This document shows, one piece after another, positions 45,102 through 53,708 of a stretch of DNA of 64,000 bases. The stretch spans positions 62,001-126,000 of the forward strand of contig NZ_KZ984441.1 of assembly GCF_003569915.1 (NCBI RefSeq), written 5' to 3'. The translations under genes and the position numbers were made by a program. Below the pieces are notes generated by a model. That model saw only the letters and a list, made by a program, of their open reading frames with translations. It made no database searches and was not told where the DNA came from. This stretch comes from Comamonas testosteroni. Its GTDB lineage: Bacteria > Pseudomonadota > Gammaproteobacteria > Burkholderiales > Burkholderiaceae_C. How positions within the stretch are numbered: position 1 is the first letter of the stretch; each line of letters begins with the position of its first letter.

Positions 45102-46400
45102 TCAGCGCGACTTCTTGAGATTGAGCAATGCGTAGAGGATGATGGCGCCGAAAGTGGCACAGCCAATGCCGCCGAGCGCAAATTCACCAAACTTCAGCGT
45201 GAACTCGCCCGTACCCAGAATCAGGGTGATGGCCGCGACGATCAGGTTCTTGATGTCGGAAAAGTCCACCTTGTTATCTACCCAGATCTTGGCACCGGCA
45301 ATGGCGATCAGGCCAAAGACCACGATGGAAACGCCCCCCATTACGGGCAGAGGAATGGCCTGAATCAGCGCGCCAAACTTGGGCGAGAAGCCCAGCAGCA
45401 CGGCCAGCAGGGCCGCTACCAAGAAGACGGCGGTGGAGTAGATGCGGGTGGCGGCCATCACGCCAATGTTTTCGGCATAGGTCGTCACGCCCGTGCCGCC
45501 TGCTGCGCCGCTGACCATGGTGGCCACGCCGTCACCGATAAAGGCACGGCCCATGTACTGGTCCAGGTTCTTGCCGGTCATGGCCGTCACCGCCTTGATG
45601 TGGCCCAGGTTCTCAGCCACCAGAATCACCACCACGGGCACGATCAGCAGCATGGCATTGCTGGTAAACACAGGGCTATGGAAGCTGGGCACGCCAAACC
45701 AGGCGGCATTGGCCACGCCGCTCAGGTCCACCGCCTTGCCCCAGCCCAGACCGTTGGTGAATACCGCGTACAGCACGCTGGCCACAATCAGGCCAATCAG
45801 GATCAGCAGGCGCTGCAGCATGCCGCGCGTGAACACCGCCACCAGCGCCACAGACAGGAAGGTCAAAGCCTGCATCCAGGCTTCAAAGTTGTTGGCTGCC
45901 ATGTTCTTGATGGGAATATGCGCCAGGTTCAAGCCGATGATGGCCACCACGGCGCCCGTCACCACGGGCGGCATGAAGCGCTCGATCCAGCCCGTGCCCA
46001 CCATCTGCACCAGCAGACCGACCAGCATGTAGACAAAGCCGCAGGCAATGATGCCGCCCAGCGCCACGCCCACATTGGCGTTGCTGGGGCCCTGGCTGGC
46101 CACATAGCCGGTGGCAATGTTCACCACACCGATAAAGGCAAAGGACGAGCCCAGATAGCTGGGCACCTTGCCGCCGGTGATGAGGAAGAAGATCAGCGTG
46201 CCGATGCCGCTCATCAGCACCGCAAGATTGGGATCAAAACCCATGAGGATGGGCGCCAGCACGGTGGAGCCGAACATGGCGATCACGTGCTGAATGCCCA
46301 TCAGGCCGGTCTGCGCCCAGGGCAGACGCTCATCAGGGCCGATCACGCCCCCGGACTGCAGGGTCGCGGCTGACCGCTCCTGCCATTGAAATATTCCCAT
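45102..46400 (-). CDS. NCS2-family uracil/xanthine permease (UraA-like)
   Basis: A 432-residue nucleobase:H+ symporter with fourteen helices of the UraA/RutG/PyrP group. N-terminal ERLPWAQTGLMGIQHVIAMFGSTVLAP, the half-helix motif SYLGSSFAFIG, and the substrate loop ENLGHIKAVTAMTGKNLDQYMGRAFIGDG, where the Glu binds base, are visible; VSGAAGGTGVTTYAENIGVMAATRI is the second conserved loop. This favours uracil. ATG 46400 has GGAG nine bases upstream. No pyrimidine gene is next door. A terminator lies downstream. Confidence 0.92.
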   Translation of the reverse strand: MGIFQWQERSAATLQSGGVIGPDERLPWAQTGLMGIQHVIAMFGSTVLAPILMGFDPNLAVLMSGIGTLIFFLITGGKVPSYLGSSFAFIGVVNIATGYVASQGPSNANVGVALGGIIACGFVYMLVGLLVQMVGTGWIERFMPPVVTGAVVAIIGLNLAHIPIKNMAANNFEAWMQALTFLSVALVAVFTRGMLQRLLILIGLIVASVLYAVFTNGLGWGKAVDLSGVANAAWFGVPSFHSPVFTSNAMLLIVPVVVILVAENLGHIKAVTAMTGKNLDQYMGRAFIGDGVATMVSGAAGGTGVTTYAENIGVMAATRIYSTAVFLVAALLAVLLGFSPKFGALIQAIPLPVMGGVSIVVFGLIAIAGAKIWVDNKVDFSDIKNLIVAAITLILGTGEFTLKFGEFALGGIGCATFGAIILYALLNLKKSR

Positions 46401-46605
46401 GTTGTAGTGCTCCGTCGATTGAAATGTGCCGCGATGTTAGTGCTTGTTTCACAGATTCGCTGGCTCATTTTTCAGACCATGAGCGCCTGTCTGCTTCATT
46501 GCAACGCGCAGGCAAGCGCACACATCGACAAGCTATTTCAATTTTTGTAGCACCTCAGGCAATCAATTCCTTGACTCAGCCCGATTTCTCGGCAAATCAG
46601 CCAGA

Positions 46606-48513
46606 TCAGCGCTGCTGCAGCGCCCGCGCAATGCGGTCGCGCTTGACCGTGGGCTTGGGCACCTTGAACGGGAGCCACATGCGCACGTCTTCTTCCAGCC
46701 CAATGCCATGCATGAAGTTGTAGATCGCCTTCTTAAGCGCCATGCCCAAAGCGTCGTGATCAACACCTGTGGGGTCGATAAAGGGGCGATCATTCTTGGC
46801 GAAATTACCTTCTGGCAGCGGCGGCAAAGTGATGCCGTATTCCTCGGGGTTCAGGCCCACGGGCGAGTGCACGGTGCAGCTGAAGCGGTGGAAAAAGCCG
46901 CTTTGAATACAGCCGTTGAGGAAGAGCTGGCGCACGTATTCGAGCGCATCCACCGTATCCTGCACAGTCTGCGTGGGAAAGCCGTACATCAGATAGGCGT
47001 GCACCAGAATCCCGGCCTCAGAAAACGCCTTGGTCACGCGCGCCACCTGGTCCACGGTCACGCCTTTTTTCATCAGCGCCAGCAAGCGATCGGACGCCAC
47101 CTCCAGGCCGCCAGAGATGGCGATACAGCCGCTATCGGCCATCAGCTCGGCCAGCTCTGGCGTAAAGGTCTTTTCAAAGCGCACATTGCCCCACCAACTG
47201 ATACCGGCATTGCGCTCAATCAGTTCTTGCGACAAGGCTTTGAGCGCCTTGGGTGGTGCGGCTTCATCGACAAAGTGAAAACCGGTCTGGCCGGTCTCGG
47301 CGACTATGGCTTCAATACGATCAGCCAGCACGCTGGCATTCGCGCCTTCGTAGCGGCCGATATAGTCCAGGCTCACATCGCAGAAGCTGCACTTCTTCCA
47401 GTAGCAACCATGGGCCACGGTGAGCTTGTTCCAGCGCCCGTCGCTCCACAGCCGGTGCATGGGGTTGAGCATGTCCAGCAGCGACAGGTATTTGTCCAGC
47501 GGCAGGCCGTCCCAAGTGGGAGTGCCGACCTCGGCAAATGCAATGTCAGACTCCATCATGTTGATGTACTGAACCTTGCCTTCGTCGTTACGCACAAAGC
47601 TGCGCACCAGGCGTGATTGGCCGCGCTCCCCACGCAGATGCTCCAGCAGCGCCAGCAAGGGGCGCTCGCCTGCATCCAGCGTCACAAAGTCAAAGTAGTC
47701 AAACACACGTGGCTCGGCCAGCTCACGCAGCTCGGTGTTCACAAAACCACCACCCAGCACCGTGGTGATCTGCGGGTGGTGCGCCTTGATGGTCTGGGCA
47801 ATGCGAAACGCCGCATAGGCCGAGCCGGGGAAAGGCACGGACAGCAGCACCACCGTGGGCTGGTGGCGTTCGATAGCCTCCAGCGTCAGGCGCTGCAGCA
47901 TCTCATCGACCAGATTGGGCTTGGCGGCCAGCGCCTTGGCCAGCGGGTCAAACGTAGGCTGGCTGCCCGCCAGAGACTCGGCATAGCGCACAAACTCAAA
48001 GCGCTCGTCCACGGCATCGCGCAGCACATCGGCCAGATCGTTCAGATACAGCGTGGCCAAGTGCTTGGCCTTGTCCTGCAGGCCTAAAGCGCCAAAAGCC
48101 CAGCCCAGCGGGTCGCCGCCCTCTTCGTCCTCATACACATCGAGCGTGGAAAAGCGCGGGCCTTCGGGCAGATAGTGGCGGCCTGCAATGCGGTGGGCCA
48201 GCGTGCTGTCACGGCCCTGCAAAAAGGCGATGGCCGGGCCAATGGTGGCCAGATAACGGTCCTGCTGCTCCACAAAGGACTGCACGGCCGGCGTGTGCTT
48301 TTTGGCGGGCAGAGTCTTGATGTGCTCTGCCACAGCTTGCAAGCCAGCGGGCGAGAGCAGTTGCAGCACCAGCGCCAGCGCCAGGTCTTCCTGCACCGCC
48401 AAGATGCCGCGCGAGCGCAGAAAGCCCGTCAGGTAGGCGGTGGAGGGATAAGGCGTGTTCAGCTGCGTCATCGGCGGGATGACGGACAGCACACGTGTGG
48501 ACAGAGCAGACAT
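46606..48513 (-). CDS. B12-binding-domain radical SAM protein, unknown reaction
   Basis: A 635-residue protein with an N-terminal cobalamin-binding-like Rossmann region (about residues 190-300, including VVLLSVPFPGSAYAAFRIAQTIKAHHPQITTVLGGGFVNTEL) and a radical SAM core starting near residue 360. The cluster-binding motif is Cys370-x4-Cys375-x2-Cys378 (CYWKKCSFC), one residue longer in its first gap than the canonical CX3CX2C. After it come VDEAAPP and GGLEVASDRLLALMKKGVTVDQVARVTKAFSEAGILVHAYLMYGFPTQT, typical of the family. Related proteins are methylases or ring/tail modifiers. It stands alone, without a precursor-peptide gene nearby, so its substrate is unknown. Confidence 0.85.
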   Translation of the reverse strand: MSALSTRVLSVIPPMTQLNTPYPSTAYLTGFLRSRGILAVQEDLALALVLQLLSPAGLQAVAEHIKTLPAKKHTPAVQSFVEQQDRYLATIGPAIAFLQGRDSTLAHRIAGRHYLPEGPRFSTLDVYEDEEGGDPLGWAFGALGLQDKAKHLATLYLNDLADVLRDAVDERFEFVRYAESLAGSQPTFDPLAKALAAKPNLVDEMLQRLTLEAIERHQPTVVLLSVPFPGSAYAAFRIAQTIKAHHPQITTVLGGGFVNTELRELAEPRVFDYFDFVTLDAGERPLLALLEHLRGERGQSRLVRSFVRNDEGKVQYINMMESDIAFAEVGTPTWDGLPLDKYLSLLDMLNPMHRLWSDGRWNKLTVAHGCYWKKCSFCDVSLDYIGRYEGANASVLADRIEAIVAETGQTGFHFVDEAAPPKALKALSQELIERNAGISWWGNVRFEKTFTPELAELMADSGCIAISGGLEVASDRLLALMKKGVTVDQVARVTKAFSEAGILVHAYLMYGFPTQTVQDTVDALEYVRQLFLNGCIQSGFFHRFSCTVHSPVGLNPEEYGITLPPLPEGNFAKNDRPFIDPTGVDHDALGMALKKAIYNFMHGIGLEEDVRMWLPFKVPKPTVKRDRIARALQQR

Positions 48514-48630
48514 GGAATGCGGGCCGGTGGAAACAGCCCCGATTATCCCGGCCAGCGCCCAGCTACGCTGAGGCCGGTCTTTACCGCAGCGCCGGTGTCA
48601 AGTCGGTGACCACCTATCGGAGCAGCCCCG

Positions 48631-50745
48631 ATGACGCCTGAAAGCAGCGGCGCTAGTCTGGCGGGCATGGATCACGCACAGCCTTCTTCCTCCGCCCCTT
48701 TCATTCCCCTGATGCGCCTGTACCAGCAATGGCTGCAGCAGACCCGTGGCCTGTCGTTTGAAGACTATGACGCCCTCTGGCGCTGGTCCACGACGGACCT
48801 GGATGCCTTCTGGCAAAGCATCTGGGATTACTTCGATCTCCAGTCCCCCACGCCGCACAGCGCCGTGCTGGCACGCAATGTCATGCCGGGCGCGCAGTGG
48901 TTTACGGGCGCGCAGGCCAACTATGCACACCAGGTGCTGCGCCATGTGCAGCCTGCACATGCAGCAGGCATGCCCGCCGTCATCAGCCGCAATGAACTGG
49001 GCCTGCACCGCGAGCTGAGCTGGCCCGACCTGCAGCGCCAGGTGGCTGCGCTGGCTCTGCATCTGCGCGCGCAAGGCGTGGGCCGAGGCGACCGCGTGGC
49101 CGCCTATATGCCCAATATTCCCGAGACCATCGTCGCCTTTCTGGCCTGCGTGAGCCTGGGCGCGGTGTGGAGCATCTGCGCACCGGACATGGGCACGAAT
49201 GCGGTGCTGGACCGTTTCAGGCAGATCGAGCCCAAGGCCTTGATCGCCGTGGACGGCGTGCACTACGCAGGCCGCGACATCGACCGCCGCGATGTGCTGC
49301 AGGAGCTGCGCAGCGGACTGCCCAGCGTGCAGCATGTGGTGTTGGTACCGAACCTAGACACATCAATAAAGATAGCAGACACCGCAGATTACACCTCGAC
49401 TGTCGCCCGAAATGATGCAGAAACAGCAGCTTTCGAGCCCGAATGGCTGCCGTTTGACCACCCGCTGTGGATTGTTTACTCCAGCGGCACGACTGGCCTG
49501 CCCAAACCCATCGTCCACGGCCATGGCGGCATGGTGCTGGTGGCTCTGCAACTCAAAGAGCTGCACAACGATGTGGGCTGCAGCTACCACCCCAACAGCT
49601 GGGGCGAGCGCCACCACTGGTACAGCTCCACCGGCTGGGTGATGTGGAATGCCCAGGTCAGCGCCTTGCTGGGCGGCACCACCTGCGTGATCTTTGACGG
49701 CAGCCCCGGCGGCAGCAAGGACAAGCCCGACTGGACCACGCTGTGGCGTTTTGCAGCCGAGACCGGTGTGACCAGCTTTGGCTCCGGCGCGGCCTTCTAT
49801 GCCAACTGCATGAAGGCGGGCGTGGATCTGTCCACCTGCGGCGATCTTTCGCGCATACGTGGGCTGGGCAGCACTGGCTCGCCACTGTCGGCGGAAGTGC
49901 AGCAGTGGGGAACAGATCAGTTCGCCAAGCTGGGCCACCCCAACATCTGGTGGAACAACCTCTCGGGCGGTACCGACTTTGCAGGCGCTTTCATCGGCGG
50001 CAACCGCGACCTGCCACTCACGCCCGGCATCATGCAATGCCGCCAGATGGGCGCTGCCGTCGAAGCCTGGAACGAGCAGGGCCAGCCCGTGATTGACGAA
50101 GTGGGCGAGCTGGTCTGCACCCAGCCCATACCATCCATGCCGCTGTTTCTGTGGGGTGACACAGACGGCAAGCGATACCTCTCCAGCTACTTTGATATGT
50201 ACCCCGCAGGCCATGGCCGTGCACCCGGAGGAGGTGACGGTGCTACGGACATGGGCCCAGTCTGGCGACATGGCGACTGGATTCGCATCCTGTCCGAAGG
50301 CGGCTGCATCATCTATGGTCGCAGCGACGCCACCATCAACCGCCACGGCTTGCGCATGGGCACCAGCGAGATCTACAGCGCCGTAGAAGCCCTGCCCGAA
50401 GTGCTGGACAGCATGGTGGTGGACCTGGAATATCTGGGCAAGGACAGCTATATGCCACTGTTTGTGGTGCTGCGCCCCGGTGTGGAGCTGGATGAGGCCC
50501 TGCGCGCGCGCATCAACGCGGCCATTCGCAGCGCCCTGTCACCACGCTTTGTGCCCGACGATATCTTTGCCGTGGCCGAGATTCCGCGTACGCTCAGCGG
50601 CAAAAAGCAGGAGCTGCCCATCAAAAAGCTGCTGCTGGGCCAGCCGCTGGCCAAGGTGGTCAACAAGGACGCCATGGCCAACCCCGGCTGTCTGGGCTGG
50701 TATGAAGAATTTGCCAGACAGCATCTGGCAAAGACAGCGGCTTAA
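48631..50745 (+). CDS. Acetoacetyl-CoA synthetase
   Basis: A 704-residue ligase of the acyl-CoA synthetase superfamily that makes acetoacetyl-CoA from acetoacetate, ATP and CoA. It shows PHSAVLARNVMPGAQWFTGAQANYA, the P-loop YSSGTTGLPKPIVHG, STGWVMWNAQVSALLGG, and the C-terminal catalytic Lys in LSGKKQELPIKK. These are typical of the acetoacetate-CoA ligase family (about 650-700). ATG 48631 has GGAG eight bases upstream; ATG 48667 is an alternative. A low-GC patch at about 49352-49435 alters a linker just before the P-loop. Its stop overlaps the stop of the convergent enoyl-CoA hydratase by four bases. Nearby CoA-transferase suggests ketone-body or polyhydroxybutyrate use. Confidence 0.9.
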   Translation: MTPESSGASLAGMDHAQPSSSAPFIPLMRLYQQWLQQTRGLSFEDYDALWRWSTTDLDAFWQSIWDYFDLQSPTPHSAVLARNVMPGAQWFTGAQANYAHQVLRHVQPAHAAGMPAVISRNELGLHRELSWPDLQRQVAALALHLRAQGVGRGDRVAAYMPNIPETIVAFLACVSLGAVWSICAPDMGTNAVLDRFRQIEPKALIAVDGVHYAGRDIDRRDVLQELRSGLPSVQHVVLVPNLDTSIKIADTADYTSTVARNDAETAAFEPEWLPFDHPLWIVYSSGTTGLPKPIVHGHGGMVLVALQLKELHNDVGCSYHPNSWGERHHWYSSTGWVMWNAQVSALLGGTTCVIFDGSPGGSKDKPDWTTLWRFAAETGVTSFGSGAAFYANCMKAGVDLSTCGDLSRIRGLGSTGSPLSAEVQQWGTDQFAKLGHPNIWWNNLSGGTDFAGAFIGGNRDLPLTPGIMQCRQMGAAVEAWNEQGQPVIDEVGELVCTQPIPSMPLFLWGDTDGKRYLSSYFDMYPAGHGRAPGGGDGATDMGPVWRHGDWIRILSEGGCIIYGRSDATINRHGLRMGTSEIYSAVEALPEVLDSMVVDLEYLGKDSYMPLFVVLRPGVELDEALRARINAAIRSALSPRFVPDDIFAVAEIPRTLSGKKQELPIKKLLLGQPLAKVVNKDAMANPGCLGWYEEFARQHLAKTAA

Positions 50746-51491
50746 CAGCCTTTAAATTGCGGCTGGCGCTTTTCGCGCCAGGCCGCACCGCCTTCCTGAA
50801 GGTCGGCAGATGTGATGGTCGCCTGCACGGCGGCATCAATCCCCGCCTTGTCATGCACCCCGCGCGCAATCGCGTTGAGGTGCTTTTTCATGCCCAGCAG
50901 CGCCAGCGGGGCCATGCCAGCCAGTGTGGTCTGCAACTGCTGCACACGGGCGCTGATATCCGCACCATCGACCAGATCGGTCAGAAAGCCGCAGTCCTTC
51001 ATGGCCTGGGCCTGCAGCTTCTCGGCCGTCAGAAACAGGCGCTTGGCCGTATCCACGCCCAGCCGCGTCACATAACGCTCCAGCCCCGTCAGGTAGAAAT
51101 GCAGGCCCAAGCGCGCGGCGGGCATGAACATCTGGCTATTGGCACCGCCCACGCGAAAGTCGCAGGCCAGTGCCATATCGGTCGCGCCGCCGAATACGCC
51201 GCCCTGAATGGCGGCAATGGTGACGGGGCGGCAGTTTTCGATGGCGTCCACCATCTCGCCGAAGGAGCTGCCCTCGTTCTGGCTGTTGGCGATCTCGCCA
51301 ATGTCATAGCCGCTGCAAAAATGCTTGCCCACGCCCTGCAGCGTCAGCACCAGCACCTCTGGCCTAGCATTGACCTCATCGAGCTGGCGGCGCAGCGTGA
51401 TCAGGTCTTCGGGCATCAGTTTGTTGGCAACTTCGGGGCGGCGCAAGGTGATGCGGGCACAGGCGCCCTGGATCAAAAGCTCTGGAGACAT
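50742..51491 (-). CDS. Enoyl-CoA hydratase/isomerase family protein
   Basis: A 249-residue crotonase-fold protein. The oxyanion-hole segments are visible as KHFCSGYDIGEIAN and AIQGGVFGGATDMALACDFRVGG, and the C-terminal helical part fits. The catalytic Glu pattern of true hydratases is not clear: after the loop the sequence reads FMPAARLGLHFYLTGLERYVTRLG, where classical ECH1 has FLGPEIL...LGTIPGAGGTQ. It could therefore be an isomerase, hydrolase or another crotonase activity. ATG 51491 is chosen over 51524; neither has a strong ribosome-binding site. The gene is convergent with, and overlaps, acetoacetyl-CoA synthetase by four bases. Confidence 0.87.
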   Translation of the reverse strand: MSPELLIQGACARITLRRPEVANKLMPEDLITLRRQLDEVNARPEVLVLTLQGVGKHFCSGYDIGEIANSQNEGSSFGEMVDAIENCRPVTIAAIQGGVFGGATDMALACDFRVGGANSQMFMPAARLGLHFYLTGLERYVTRLGVDTAKRLFLTAEKLQAQAMKDCGFLTDLVDGADISARVQQLQTTLAGMAPLALLGMKKHLNAIARGVHDKAGIDAAVQATITSADLQEGGAAWREKRQPQFKGC

Positions 51492-51640
51492 GCCTGTATT
51501 TTCATCCAGATAGCCCTTGGGCACGCTCCATGAGCCGCATCAAGTGTTGCAGTGCAAACACTCGGTGACCATATCTTTTGCCGGTACACAGGTACACTTT
51601 GACGTCCTCATCGAGCACCTTGCGTGCGCTGACCCCATCC

Positions 51641-52387
51641 ATGTCTGTTGAATCGACCGGCGCAGAGCGCCCCAGCTTTGACCTCAAGAGTGCGCAACTG
51701 CCAGTGCTTTCGGTGGTGCTGCGGCATACCGACACCCGCGCTCTGAAGGATGACCTGGCCCGGCGTCTGGCCGATGACCCCGACTTCTTCGACAACGACC
51801 CGGTGCTCATCGACCTCAGCCATGTGAGCGAGGCCGAGGAAGACATCGACTTCCCCGCGCTGATCGAGGCGCTGCGCATGCACCGCACCATGCCCGTGGC
51901 CGTGCGCGGAGGCAATGAAGCGCAAATGGCCGCTGCCCATGCCCTGGGCCTGACCGCAGCCCCCGATGCCCTGCCCGCGCGCCGCGCCGAGCCTGAAATC
52001 CGCGAAATCATCCGTGAGGTGGAGGTGGTGCATGAGGTGGAAGTGCCTGCCCCACAGGCCGATGCACTGATCGTGGACCGGCCGCTGCGCTCGGGCCAGC
52101 GCGTCTATGCCAAGGGTACGGACATTGTGGTGCTGGACATGGTCAGCTATGGTGCCGAGGTGATTGCCGACGGCAACGTCCATGTCTATGCTCCGCTGCG
52201 TGGCCGCGCTGTGGCCGGAGCCAGCGGCAACACCGAGGCCAGAATTTTTAGCACCTGCATGGAGGCCCAATTGCTCTCCATTGCGGGTATCTATCGCACA
52301 ATTGAGACCGATTTACCTGCAGAAGTTGCTGGCAAGCCTGCCAAAGTACGTCTGGAGGGAGAAAAGATCATCATCGAGCCGGTGTGA
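51641..52387 (+). CDS. minC: Septum-site determining protein MinC
   Basis: FtsZ polymerisation inhibitor of the Min system that keeps division at midcell. The 248-residue protein has an N-terminal FtsZ-binding domain (about residues 10-100: FDLKSAQLPVLSVVLRHTDTRALKDDL) and a C-terminal beta-helix domain (about residues 150-248: RPLRSGQRVYAKGTDIVVLDMVSYGAEVIADGNVHVYAPLRGRAVAG). The latter is the MinD-binding part and is the most diagnostic. A linker of about 30 acidic/valine-rich residues (IREIIREVEVVHEVEV) joins them. ATG 51641 is used, without a strong ribosome-binding site; the longer frame begins at 51578. First gene of minCDE, divergent from the enoyl-CoA hydratase. Confidence 0.93.
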   Translation: MSVESTGAERPSFDLKSAQLPVLSVVLRHTDTRALKDDLARRLADDPDFFDNDPVLIDLSHVSEAEEDIDFPALIEALRMHRTMPVAVRGGNEAQMAAAHALGLTAAPDALPARRAEPEIREIIREVEVVHEVEVPAPQADALIVDRPLRSGQRVYAKGTDIVVLDMVSYGAEVIADGNVHVYAPLRGRAVAGASGNTEARIFSTCMEAQLLSIAGIYRTIETDLPAEVAGKPAKVRLEGEKIIIEPV

Positions 52388-52445
52388 ACAAACCACCGGA
52401 CGCCCCATCAACCTGCCCCATTTGTCTTTAAGGAATCGTGCAAAC

Positions 52446-53258
52446 ATGGCCAAAATCGTCGTCGTGACTTCTGGCAAAGGCGGAGTCGGCAAGACCACCA
52501 CCAGCGCCAGCTTCGCCTCTGGCCTCGCTCTGCGCGGTCACAAGACCGCAGTGATTGACTTCGACGTAGGTCTGCGCAACCTGGATCTGATCATGGGCTG
52601 CGAGCGCCGCGTGGTCTATGACCTGATCAACGTTATCCAGGGTGAAGCCAATCTGAACCAGGCCCTGATCAAGGACAAGCAGTGCGACAACCTATTCGTG
52701 CTGGCCGCCTCGCAGACGCGCGACAAGGAAGCGCTGACGCAAGAAGGCGTGAAGAAGGTGCTGGACGATCTGTCCGCCATGGACTTCGAGTACATCGTCT
52801 GCGACTCGCCCGCCGGCATCGAAAGCGGCGCGCTGATGGCCATGCACTACGCCGATGAGGCGCTGGTGGTGACCAACCCCGAGGTCTCGTCCGTGCGCGA
52901 CTCGGACCGCATTCTGGGCATGCTCAGCTCCAAGACCGATCGCGCCACCAAGGGCGAGAGCATCAAGGAGCACCTGCTCATCACGCGCTACAACCCCAAC
53001 CGCGTGGAAGACGGCCAGATGCTGTCGCTGGAAGACATTCAGGACATTCTGCGCATTGAGCTGATCGGTGTGATTCCCGAGTCCGAAACCGTGCTGCAGG
53101 CCTCCAACCAGGGCATTCCTGCCGTGCACATGCAAGGCTCGGACGTAGCCGAGGCCTATCAGGATGTGGTGTCCCGCTTCCTGGGCGAAGACAAGCCCAT
53201 GCGCTTTACCGAAGCCGTCAAGCCCGGCTTCTTCAAGCGTATCTTTGGCGGGAGGTAA
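52446..53258 (+). CDS. minD: Septum-site determining ATPase MinD
   Basis: Membrane-cycling ParA-type ATPase that recruits MinC and is displaced by MinE. The 270 residues match. It has the deviant Walker [19 protein letters not shown], MinD-specific [26 protein letters not shown], and ends with the amphipathic membrane helix [10 protein letters not shown]. It lies 58 bases after minC and five bases before minE, in the usual order. Confidence 0.98.
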   Translation: MAKIVVVTSGKGGVGKTTTSASFASGLALRGHKTAVIDFDVGLRNLDLIMGCERRVVYDLINVIQGEANLNQALIKDKQCDNLFVLAASQTRDKEALTQEGVKKVLDDLSAMDFEYIVCDSPAGIESGALMAMHYADEALVVTNPEVSSVRDSDRILGMLSSKTDRATKGESIKEHLLITRYNPNRVEDGQMLSLEDIQDILRIELIGVIPESETVLQASNQGIPAVHMQGSDVAEAYQDVVSRFLGEDKPMRFTEAVKPGFFKRIFGGR

Positions 53259-53263
53259 ATGTG

Positions 53264-53533
53264 ATGTCCATGTTGTCGTTTCTGCTCGGAGAAAAGAAGA
53301 AGTCCGCATCGGTCGCCAAGGAGCGCCTGCAGATCATCCTCGCGCGTGAGCGCGTGGGTGGTGAAAATGGCAAGCCCGACTATCTGCCTGCGCTGCAAAA
53401 GGAGCTGATGGCCGTGATCTCGAAGTATGTGGATATCAATCCCAATGACATCAAGGTTCAGCTGGAGCGCCAGGAAAACCTGGAAGTTCTCGAAGTGAAA
53501 ATCGAACTACCGGATGTGAGAACCACCCCCTGA
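53264..53533 (+). CDS. minE: Cell-division topological specificity factor MinE
   Basis: MinE of 89 residues. It has an N-terminal membrane-targeting/anti-MinCD helix ([26 protein letters not shown]) followed by the dimerisation domain ([44 protein letters not shown]). ATG 53264 has GGAGG eight bases upstream; GTG 53261 is an alternative. Its stop codon TGA is part of a GC-rich repeat (CCCCCTGAG), which may have replaced the original end. Confidence 0.97.
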   Translation: MSMLSFLLGEKKKSASVAKERLQIILARERVGGENGKPDYLPALQKELMAVISKYVDINPNDIKVQLERQENLEVLEVKIELPDVRTTP

Positions 53534-53620
53534 GGCGCTATGCGCCTTCCCCCTCTCTCGATACTTCGTATCGGGAAGGGGACGACACCCTCGCCGCGAG
53601 GCGGCTCTTGCTCGGTGTCA
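53525..53620 (+). repeat. GC-rich structured 3'-end repeat, copy R3
   Basis: CCCCCTGAG supplies the stop of minE. It has hairpin AGGCGC/GCGCCT (where R1 has AGCGGC/GCCGCT), an inner ATAC/GTAT hairpin within CCCCCT...AGGGG, and outer arms GACACC (53584-53589) and GGTGTC (53614-53619). All stems keep pairing despite changed bases. Confidence 0.85.
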
Positions 53621-53681
53621 CTGATATCCGTCAAGCAGGCAGTTAAAAATTCATAGCTAGCTGCCATTAATAGATACAGAG

Positions 53682-53708
53682 ATGGGCCTGAAAAGGCCCA
53701 TTTTTTTA
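53682..53708 (+). terminator. Intrinsic terminator of the min operon
   Basis: ATGGGCCT and AGGCCCAT hairpin with loop GAAA, followed by seven T; it also overlaps the 3' end of the convergent glutathione reductase gene. Confidence 0.93.
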
